Positions 57,591 to 64,000 of a stretch of DNA of 64,000 bases are shown piece after piece. The first letter of the stretch is position 1. Every line of letters begins with the position of its first letter. The DNA is from Lachnoclostridium sp. UBA1175 (GTDB lineage: Bacteria > Bacillota > Clostridia > Lachnospirales > Lachnospiraceae): NCBI GenBank assembly GCA_002311665.1, contig DBYX01000015.1, positions 104,569 to 168,568 on the forward strand, given 5' to 3'. The translations under genes and the position numbers were made by a program. The notes under the pieces were generated by a model, which had not been told where the DNA came from, searched no databases, and saw only the letters and a list, made by a program, of their open reading frames with translations.

Positions 57591-59441
57591 TCATCGGTTC
57601 TTCAGGACCAGGGTAATCTTCGTGTACTCGCCTTCCTTGCTCTCGATCTTGTAGCAGTCGTTGCTCTCCTCAAAATAGCAGAACCGCTCGATCGTGCGGC
57701 GCAGACCGAAATGCTGCCCCTCGCCGTCCGCCATGATCTGTTCGATCTTCTCCTCGCTCATACCGACGCCGTCGTCGTACAGCTCCACGTAGACGAGGTC
57801 ATTTTCCTTGTAGACGCGCAGCCGGATCAGGCCGTGCCCGCCCTTCTTCCGGATGCCGTGGTACAGGCTGTTCTCGATGAGCGGCTGGATCGTCAGTTTC
57901 GGCAGCAACCGCTCCAGGCAATCCTCCTCGATCTCGTATTCATCGGAAAATATATCGCCGTACCGCAGCTTCTGCAACTTCAGGTACTTCTTCGCGATCT
58001 CGAGCTCCGTCGACAGCGGCACCTCGTTGCTGCCCTTGCTCAGGAACTGCCGGTAGAAGCTGCCGAGCGTCTCGAGCGCGTCGTACACCTGCTCGCGCGG
58101 CGTCTCGTCGTCAATCGCGAGGCTTGCGATCATCTCGATCGTATTATACAGAAAATGAGGCTTGATCTGCTGTTGAAGGATGTTGATCTCCGTCTTTCGA
58201 ACCGATTTTTCCTTGTCGAGAAGCTCCTCGATCAACCGGTTCATCTCGACCAGCATCTCGTTGTAATTTTCCTTGAGCATACCGATCTCGTCCTCGTTGG
58301 TCTCCATCGACACGCGCCGCAGCCATCCTTTCTTGACGGCCTGCATCGAGTCGGAGAGTTTGAGGATCGGCTTCGTGATGTACCTGCGGATCATCATATC
58401 CAGCGTGAGCAGCGACAGGAGCATCAGCGCGACGCTGATCAGCGGAATGAGTACGATCTTGTAGGAGAGGTTGTCCCACAGCACATAGTGCTCGATGCAC
58501 GCGACGCGGATGCCGGTCCTCGGGATCTCGTAGGTCGCGTATATGTCGCGGCGCACCATACCGCGCGTCGTGCGGGAATTTTTCGCAGAGAGAACGATAT
58601 CGTACTCGCGGAACTTCTCCTCCTCGCCGGTCACATAGATCGTGTTGCCTTCGTGGTCGTAAAATATGTATTCGCGGTTGTCCGCCTTGTGGTTGTCAAG
58701 CGCCGTGATCAGCTGCGACAGCTCGAACGTCGCGCAGATGATACCGACTTTTCGCTGCGTGCTCGCGTCGTAGAAGATACGGAGCATACACATCACGGAA
58801 TCGCGTTGCGGCCGGATGATGCCGTCGCCGTTCAGCCACACGACATAGCCGCCCCGCTTCTCCTCGAGAATGCTCCGCTTCTCGCTCAGCGTCTGCCGGT
58901 CGAGCCGGAGGATCGAGGATGTCTTGCTGTACGGCTCTTCCTTCGACTTCCCGTCCAGATAGTCGAAGCGGATCAGGAACACCGAGGACACTTCCTCAAA
59001 CGGCGCCATCATTCGCGCGATCGCGGTGTCGTTGAGCATATCCTCGCTTCTCGGCGATGCCTCCCGCGTAAAATACTCCTTGGCGACATCGTTGCCCGTC
59101 ATCGCGAGCATGAACTCGTTGACGTTGTTGATCCTCGTCTGGATGGTCGTGCCGATTGTCTGAAGATCCGCCACGACCGTCTTCTGCTCGTTGTCGACGA
59201 TCTGGTTCTGATAGATGAATACGAACAGAAAACCGATGCTCAGGATATACAGGATTGAGGTCAGCGTAAACAGATGCCGCAGCTTCTGTTTCAGCGTCAG
59301 CGACCGGAAACCCCGTTTGCGTTTGACCCCTGTTTTGCGCACAACCGGCTCCGTCTTCTCGACAGACGCCGCGCCGCCGGCAATGTTCACATCGCCGCCG
59401 TCCGCAGATAACTCCCGGTTGTCCGAAGCATCATTTTTCAT
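57591..59441 (-). CDS. sensor histidine kinase, YesM/LytS-like
   Basis: 616 residues from the ATG at 59441; the box is weak, and TTG at 59501 is possible. Helix 1 (about 60-85), an outward sensor domain of about 220 residues, helix 2 (about 305-330), HAMP, then the family's His box QQQIKPHFLYNTIE (about 425-438) and a short ATPase domain (PLIENSLYHGI, DDGVGM). The His_kinase/YesM arrangement pairs with AraC-type regulators, as here. Sugar or wall fragment sensing is usual in the family, and a sugar-binding lipoprotein is encoded 2 kb upstream. Confidence 0.92.
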   Translation of the reverse strand: MKNDASDNRELSADGGDVNIAGGAASVEKTEPVVRKTGVKRKRGFRSLTLKQKLRHLFTLTSILYILSIGFLFVFIYQNQIVDNEQKTVVADLQTIGTTIQTRINNVNEFMLAMTGNDVAKEYFTREASPRSEDMLNDTAIARMMAPFEEVSSVFLIRFDYLDGKSKEEPYSKTSSILRLDRQTLSEKRSILEEKRGGYVVWLNGDGIIRPQRDSVMCMLRIFYDASTQRKVGIICATFELSQLITALDNHKADNREYIFYDHEGNTIYVTGEEEKFREYDIVLSAKNSRTTRGMVRRDIYATYEIPRTGIRVACIEHYVLWDNLSYKIVLIPLISVALMLLSLLTLDMMIRRYITKPILKLSDSMQAVKKGWLRRVSMETNEDEIGMLKENYNEMLVEMNRLIEELLDKEKSVRKTEINILQQQIKPHFLYNTIEMIASLAIDDETPREQVYDALETLGSFYRQFLSKGSNEVPLSTELEIAKKYLKLQKLRYGDIFSDEYEIEEDCLERLLPKLTIQPLIENSLYHGIRKKGGHGLIRLRVYKENDLVYVELYDDGVGMSEEKIEQIMADGEGQHFGLRRTIERFCYFEESNDCYKIESKEGEYTKITLVLKNR

Positions 59442-59573
59442 CTCGCCGTCCGTCCTCGCATCGTGTGTGCACGGCGCACCGCGCCGCATTCGCCCAAGCA
59501 ACTCTCAAGTATTGTAACTATAGCAAAAAAAAGACTTTTTTTCAATCCGAAATCCCCGCTCTTCCAGCAATAT

Positions 59574-59613
59574 AAAAGGGCGGGAGCCCCGGGTCAACCC
59601 GAGGATCCCGCCC
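59574..59613 (-). terminator. terminator of the InlB-repeat gene
   Basis: GGGCGGGA pairs with TCCCGCCC (minus strand 59613-59606 with 59585-59578), with an inner CGGGTT/CCCGGG part, followed by TTTT. It lies about 50 bases after the stop at 59666. Confidence 0.85.
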
Positions 59614-59665
59614 CGCAGATTACACGTTAGGGGAGCGCCGTCTGCATGCCGTTCATACCCGAAAG

Positions 59666-61147
59666 TTACTTAAGAAGATCCTTGTACCGGCTGTATGCTT
59701 CATCAGCAGTGCTCCAATATCCTCTGCACGACGGATCGGTAAGATACGTGCTGTACATTAACTGACTGTTCCATCTTTCAACGCTCGTAATACTTGCTTT
59801 TGACGCCTTCTTATCCTTATACAGGTAGATTTTTAACCCGGTTGATTCAGACGCCGCTATATTTTCACTGCTCAGCATCTTTTTCAGCTGCTGAAGATCC
59901 GAACCGAGATTCTCCTCAATATAGGTCTTCATTACAGCTACGCCGATACATGCTGCCATTACTGCCGGATTGACCGAAAAACTACCATTTGTCACCATTC
60001 CTTCAACCATGCTCTCAATCAAACTATCAATATGCGGTTTTGCATTCGTCGCCCCGTATGCCAATGTGTCAAGGAATGCTTCCCACAGAGTGACCGTGTT
60101 ATCTTTCGTCCCGTAAGCGGCCTTGATCAGTCTTGCTGCTTCCGCTTTCGGAATGTACAATACGCTGTATCCGCTTGTATCATAGTTTTGATACCAATAG
60201 CCACCGTTCGAAGAAATCTTATAGTTGTACGCTTTTGTCGGACACCAGAGCCCATACAACACAATGGTAGTCGCATATGTTGAGCCTTTAACCTTAGTGT
60301 ATACATCCGCCTTGGAGTCCGCCTTGAAAACAACGGTCGGATTCACCGGATCATTGCCCCAGCCGACAAAGGTATATCCGCTGTATGATCTGGCGGATTC
60401 AAGCGTAACCGTCATACCGACATATGCCACATCTCTGGTTTTAATAACTTTGTTTACATATGACTTGTTTTTGTCGCCGGCAAGCGCATCGGAATAGTCC
60501 ATTAACGTCATATTGTCTAAACTCGGATGAATACCTTCCCGATATTCGATCTTGTATGTTCTTGCCGCCCATTTCGCGGTCAGGGTAACCGTTGCACCGA
60601 CCGTAGAGGTAAGCGAATCAACCGTTGCACCGTCAGTGTATTTGATCACTCCGTAGGAGCTCTCCGTTGCCCAGCCGCCGAATTTCTTCGTCACGTCAGG
60701 CGCGGAAAATGTGCACTTCTTCAGGGTTACCTTCTGTCCTACTTCCGCCGTCTGCGTGTAGGAGCTGGATCCGTTCACGAATTTGATCGTGTATTTTCCC
60801 TTCGACTGCCATACTGCATAAAGTGTGACATTGCCGCTGAAACGGACATTGCCCTGGCCCTTCTTGTATGTCGCGCTCGTTGCGCTCTTGGATGTTGACC
60901 ACCCAAGGAAATTGCACCCGCTCTTCGTCGGAACCGTCGATGTGATGGAAACCGGTGACGAAGGAACGAAAGATACCTGCATCGTACTGCTGCCGTTGAT
61001 CGTACCGCCGTTGGCATTATACGTGATCGTGTAAGTGCCGGGCGCACCCGCGAAAGCCTTTTTTGCTGCAAACCCCCAAATAATTGCCGCTATCGCGATC
61101 GCCATCGCGGACAAAGCGACCAGTTTCGTTAAATGCTGCTTTTTCAT
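59666..61147 (-). CDS. secreted protein with InlB-type B-repeats
   Basis: 493 residues; ATG at 61147 (GGAGG 5 bases upstream). Signal peptide 1-33 (cut near AFA-G). Three to four B-repeat-like units fill about 37-310: YNANGGTI ... LGWSTS ... LYAVW, then KFVNGSSSY ... FGGWATE ... LTAKW, then YREGIHPS ... FVGWGND ... LYGLW. The C-terminal 180 residues (YNYKISSNGGYWYQNYDTSG ... GYWSTADEAYSRYKDLLK) are not recognised and partly helical. No Ig or LRR modules, so it is only distantly like the island at 1-13.6 kb. No anchor is visible. Confidence 0.85.
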   Translation of the reverse strand: MKKQHLTKLVALSAMAIAIAAIIWGFAAKKAFAGAPGTYTITYNANGGTINGSSTMQVSFVPSSPVSITSTVPTKSGCNFLGWSTSKSATSATYKKGQGNVRFSGNVTLYAVWQSKGKYTIKFVNGSSSYTQTAEVGQKVTLKKCTFSAPDVTKKFGGWATESSYGVIKYTDGATVDSLTSTVGATVTLTAKWAARTYKIEYREGIHPSLDNMTLMDYSDALAGDKNKSYVNKVIKTRDVAYVGMTVTLESARSYSGYTFVGWGNDPVNPTVVFKADSKADVYTKVKGSTYATTIVLYGLWCPTKAYNYKISSNGGYWYQNYDTSGYSVLYIPKAEAARLIKAAYGTKDNTVTLWEAFLDTLAYGATNAKPHIDSLIESMVEGMVTNGSFSVNPAVMAACIGVAVMKTYIEENLGSDLQQLKKMLSSENIAASESTGLKIYLYKDKKASKASITSVERWNSQLMYSTYLTDPSCRGYWSTADEAYSRYKDLLK

Positions 61148-61360
61148 TATAACCTCCAATATTATACCCCAATTATAATTTGAAACCTTGAAACGCAGCG
61201 CGTCCCCCCTTGGTCGTCCTCCGGATCACATTTTAGAACAAGTTATTCTTCCTCTCGTTTCTGCTTTCGGGACGCTCCGGAATCCGGAGGCACATAAAAC
61301 GAAAAATACGATTCAATCGGCCGTCCCCTCGCGCAATCCTCCTTATCTTGCGTTCATCCT
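61148..61360 (-). other. long 5' leader of the InlB-repeat gene
   Basis: About 205 bases lie between the promoter and the ATG. It holds a palindrome CTCCGGA-T-TCCGGAG (61271-61285 region) and AAGGAGG near its 5' end, followed by no sensible frame. A second TATAAT close to the ATG may be a chance match. No known riboswitch recognised. Confidence 0.4.
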
Positions 61361-61389
61361 ATTATAGATTATTTAAAAAGAAATTTCAA
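61361..61389 (-). promoter_or_regulatory. promoter of the InlB-repeat gene
   Basis: On the minus strand TTGAAA (61389-61384), 17 bases, TATAAT (61366-61361), in an A/T-rich stretch. Confidence 0.8.
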
Positions 61390-61477
61390 TAGAATCTACC
61401 AATAATGTCATATTTTTGCAAGTCGTTTTGTCATTTTCGCAGTTTCTTCCTATGTATATATAGAATCGGTTAAAGGA

Positions 61478-61520
61478 AAAGCAAAACCGCCCCGAAACAA
61501 GTCCGGAGCGGTTTTGCTTT
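61478..61520. terminator. bidirectional terminator after the sugar-binding lipoprotein
   Basis: AAAGCAAAACCGC (61478-61490) and GCGGTTTTGCTTT (61508-61520) are perfect 13-base arms with a further CCG/CGG pairing. It ends the minus-strand transcript from 61668. Confidence 0.85.
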
Positions 61521-61667
61521 ATGCGCAATATAGAGTTGACTTTCATTTCAGGCCCCGATTGCGTCGGCCGCCGGGGCTTCCCGGTCGGCCAACGGTCGCA
61601 CCGCTTGCACGATACGACTTCTCCCTCGAGGTTTGTGCGTATATTTGGAAAAATGTTACGATGATGG

Positions 61668-62978
61668 CTATTTTCCGAGCTGTAAGCTCATTCGTTCACA
61701 CAGTTTCTCCGGCGTGACCGAGCCCATATAGAGGCCGCAGACCTGATCCAGATAAACCGTTTTGTTCTCCGCGGTCATCAGTGTGTCAAACCACAGAGTA
61801 AAGGTTGTGGCGTTGGACGCAAACAGAGCGACTTTCTTCGGCATCGGCAGAACCGCGGAATCGTCGTAATCGACTTTCCACGCGGGAACGCCCGCGCCGG
61901 ACAGATACGCGTATTTGGAGACGCTCCGTGCCAGCTCGAACGCGACCTCAGCCGCCTTGTCCGGGTGGTTTGTGGAGCGCGAAACCATCAGCGTGTCGGC
62001 CGCGCCGCCCATATAGTCCGTGATCCTCGCGTTTTCGCCGTTGATCAGCGGGATCGGAAAACAATCGAAATCCTCCGGGTTTTCCACGTTGACATACTGG
62101 CCGCCCCGCTTCTCGTAGAAGCCGCCCGCGAGCCAGGAACCGGTGATGTACATCGCCGATTTGCCCTCGTAGAACTGTGCCACGCACTGGTCGTTCGTAA
62201 GACCCGCCGCGTAAGGATTCATAAAGCCCTCGGTGATGATCTTCTTCACCGCCTTCGAGGCGATCAGGAAATCCTCACTGTTGTAGGAGCCTTCCTCCCC
62301 GGTCAGCACTTTGCCAAGCCGGGCGGGTCCGACGGACTTCAGTGTAAGGCCGTCGTGAAGCATCGCAAGAACCCAGGAGTCCTTGACACTGTTTCCGATC
62401 GGAATATATCCGGCCTGCTTCAGCTTAGCGCAGCACTCGAGCAGTTCGTCGTAGGTCCTGGGGATCTCGGCGCCCGCTTCGGAAAATGCTTTCTTGCTGT
62501 AGAAGACCAGTGAAATCGGGGTTACATAGGTCACACCGTAAAGTTTTCCGTTGTACGTGCAGTTAACCAGCGCCGCCTGCGGCAGTTCATCGGCATAATC
62601 GCCGTAGTAACTGTCGATGGCAAGGACCTTGCCGCTCTCCACAAAACCCTGTGAAAAGCCGCCGCCCCAGGTGTAGAACACGTCGGGGAGCTCGTCCCCC
62701 GCGACGTTGATCTGGAGCTTTTCCTTGTAGAGCTGGTTCTCAAAGGTCGTCATCACGACTTCGCAGTCCGTGTGTGTCCGGTTATAATCCTCGATCGCCT
62801 TGACGAACGGGTCGTGGAACCCGTCGCCCGGTGTTGCGATCGTCCAGATCCGAATCTTGACCTTCTCGCTGCCGCCGCCTTCATCCTCGGACGCACACCC
62901 GACCGACAGTCCTGCCGCGAGCACCGTCACAAGGATCCAAGCCAACAGCTTTCTCAACCGTACCACTGTAACCCTCAT
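61668..62978 (-). CDS. extracellular sugar-binding lipoprotein (ABC, family 1)
   Basis: 436 residues from the ATG at 62978; starts at 63014 (box too close) or a nearby GTG are alternatives. Lipoprotein signal with Cys in SVGCAS (about residue 28). The mature part has the family-1 solute-binding fold: IRIWTIATPGDGFHDPFVKA, a GDELPDVFYTWGG block typical of sugar binders, SLVFYSKKAFSEAG, FYEGKSAMYITGSW and a C-terminal helix. Usually followed by two permease genes, which are absent here. The YesM/YesN-like pair 2 kb downstream is the expected kind of regulator. Confidence 0.9.
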   Translation of the reverse strand: MRVTVVRLRKLLAWILVTVLAAGLSVGCASEDEGGGSEKVKIRIWTIATPGDGFHDPFVKAIEDYNRTHTDCEVVMTTFENQLYKEKLQINVAGDELPDVFYTWGGGFSQGFVESGKVLAIDSYYGDYADELPQAALVNCTYNGKLYGVTYVTPISLVFYSKKAFSEAGAEIPRTYDELLECCAKLKQAGYIPIGNSVKDSWVLAMLHDGLTLKSVGPARLGKVLTGEEGSYNSEDFLIASKAVKKIITEGFMNPYAAGLTNDQCVAQFYEGKSAMYITGSWLAGGFYEKRGGQYVNVENPEDFDCFPIPLINGENARITDYMGGAADTLMVSRSTNHPDKAAEVAFELARSVSKYAYLSGAGVPAWKVDYDDSAVLPMPKKVALFASNATTFTLWFDTLMTAENKTVYLDQVCGLYMGSVTPEKLCERMSLQLGK

Positions 62979-63240
62979 AGAAAGAAAATAAGTATCAGCT
63001 GCAGCGCTTCTCATGCCTCCGTCCGCCTTTTCGATGTCATATCCTGCCTGTTGCCGGAAGCCCGAAAACTCCCGTTTTTATCAGGTTTTATCGGCATCTT
63101 GCGAGCCGTGACATATGCGCCGTTGTGGAAACAGTATAGAAAAATACATTTGCAAAATGAACGCATATTTTTTACCTGATTAAGCATTTTTTTTACATCA
63201 GACAGAAAAGTCCCCGCGCGATCCGCGCAGGGACTTTCTA

Positions 63241-63313
63241 TGAAGCACGCGGGATTCGAACCCGCGACACCTTGATTAAAAGTCAAGTGCTCTACCGACT
63301 GAGCTAGTGCTCC
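63241..63313 (-). tRNA. tRNA-Lys (UUU)
   Basis: 73 bases, cloverleaf complete: acceptor GGAGCAC/GTGCTTC, anticodon arm CTTGA-CTTTTAA-TCAAG with anticodon TTT, T-arm GCGGG-TTCGAAT-CCCGC. No CCA encoded. Last gene of the tRNA cluster. Confidence 0.97.
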
Positions 63314-63404
63314 ATCCTTCCTTTTTCATATCCGCCGGACCCCGAAAAATGACCGTCACAAGCCGTCCCCGGACTCCGAATATTTATCGCAGAATATGAA
63401 AAAA

Positions 63405-63477
<73 letters not shown>

Positions 63478-63584
63478 ATGGTATCTATGCGGTTGTCGCA
63501 TATCACGAGCTCTCTCGAGCGGCCGTGCCTCTCACGGAAAATCGTGAAAGGAAAACAAAACTCCGAACCGGTTGGCTCGGACGA

Positions 63585-63658
63585 TTGCGGGGACTGGATT
63601 TGAACCAGCGACCTCCGGGTTATGAGCCCGACGAGCTTCCAGACTGCTCTACCCCGCG
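63585..63658 (-). tRNA. initiator tRNA-fMet (CAU)
   Basis: 74 bases. Initiator marks: C1 facing A72 unpaired, three G-C pairs at the anticodon stem (GGG/CCC) and CAT anticodon; D-arm GAGCAGTCTGGAAGCTC. CCA is not encoded. Confidence 0.96.
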
Positions 63659-63663
63659 GCAAC

Positions 63664-63745
63664 TGGATGGGGAAGGATTCGAACCTTCGAAAGCGTCGCT
63701 AACAGATTTACAGTCTGCCCCCTTTGGCCACTCGGGAACCCATCC
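63664..63745 (-). tRNA. tRNA-Tyr (GUA)
   Basis: 82 bases with a long variable arm (TAGCGACGCTTTCG), acceptor GGATGGG/CCCATCC and anticodon GTA in CTGTAAA. Confidence 0.96.
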
Positions 63746-63748
63746 TGA

Positions 63749-63821
63749 TGGGGCCTACAGGGCTCGAACCTGTGACCCTCTGCTTGTAAGGCAGATGCTC
63801 TCCCAGCTGAGCTAAGACCCC
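63749..63821 (-). tRNA. tRNA-Val (UAC)
   Basis: 73 bases: acceptor GGGGTCT/AGGCCCC, anticodon TAC in CTTACAA, T-arm ACAGG-TTCGAGC-CCTGT. It lies 3 bases before the Tyr gene. Confidence 0.96.
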
Positions 63822-63887
63822 ATGTTTGGCATGGCCGGCGAGTGACGCCGTACCAATGCTGTCCTATTCGATTAAAATACGGACAAA

Positions 63888-63961
63888 CGACCCGAATGGG
63901 GCTCGAACCCATGACCTCCGCCGTGACAGGGCGGCGCTCTAACCAACTGAGCCACCGGGCC
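63888..63961 (-). tRNA. tRNA-Asp (GUC)
   Basis: 74 bases: acceptor GGCCCGG/TCGGGTC with two G-T pairs, anticodon GTC in CTGTCAC, T-arm ATGGG-TTCGAGC-CCCAT, discriminator G. First of the visible cluster; more may lie past the right edge. Confidence 0.96.
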
Positions 63962-64000
63962 GTACTCAGGTTAACCCTGACAAATTCATACCAATCTCAC

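Overview
The window looks like a chromosomal stretch of a GC-rich member of the Bacillota, probably class Clostridia. Pointers are the GlgC/GlgD pair, a DnaD-type plus DnaC-type helicase-loading pair, an ECF vitamin transporter, LCP and CotH proteins, sigma-A promoters close to TTGACA-N17-TATAAT, strong GGAGG ribosome binding sites and tRNA genes without encoded CCA. The assignment rests on gene content read by eye, not on a phylogeny. I see no rRNA, phage, insertion sequence or CRISPR array.

Layout. 1-13.6 kb (minus strand): an island of six large secreted paralogues built from Ig-like modules, InlB-type B-repeats, cysteine-bearing leucine-rich repeats and EF-hand-like motifs, one carrying a transglutaminase-like domain. 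A near-perfect promoter at the right end probably drives most of it. 13.8-17.2 kb (minus): a MacB/FtsX-like ABC exporter behind a consensus promoter, an inverted repeat, a yybP-ykoY-like (Mn2+) leader and a terminator. 17.4-24.0 kb (plus): a likely cobalamin capture and uptake operon (riboswitch-like leader, EcfT, fused EcfA-A, ECF S component, sortase-type DUF4430 protein, transcobalamin-like protein). 24.1-27 kb: a small XRE regulator and glgC-glgD. 27-32.5 kb: murC, a DnaA-box-rich gap, dnaD-like and dnaC-like genes, and a PRPP synthetase. 32.6-38.5 kb (minus): a GH31 glycosidase and a NatA/NatB/NatB ABC exporter. 38.9-43.2 kb (plus): a MoxR/DUF58/transglutaminase operon. 43.4-46.6 kb (minus): xpt, dtd and a CotH/lamin-tail surface protein. 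46.7-48.8 kb (plus): a structured leader with an orphan substrate-binding lipoprotein, then Hsp20. 49-63 kb (minus): PepD, a two-component pair (HK then RR), an LCP ligase, a DUF4428/zinc-ribbon protein, a YesM/AraC-type two-component pair, an InlB-repeat protein and a sugar-binding lipoprotein. 63.2-64 kb (minus): six tRNA genes (Asp, Val, Tyr, fMet, Phe, Lys in transcription order).

How it fits together: much of the window concerns the cell surface, namely repeat proteins, wall-polymer attachment (LCP), CotH, transglutaminase folds, MurC and membrane exporters, interspersed with core metabolism and replication genes. The two most system-like parts are the B12 capture operon and the repeat-protein island. 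Across all of this runs an over-represented 9-mer, CGGAAAATG. I counted 21 copies by eye on both strands, nine of them outside genes, which no annotated feature explains.
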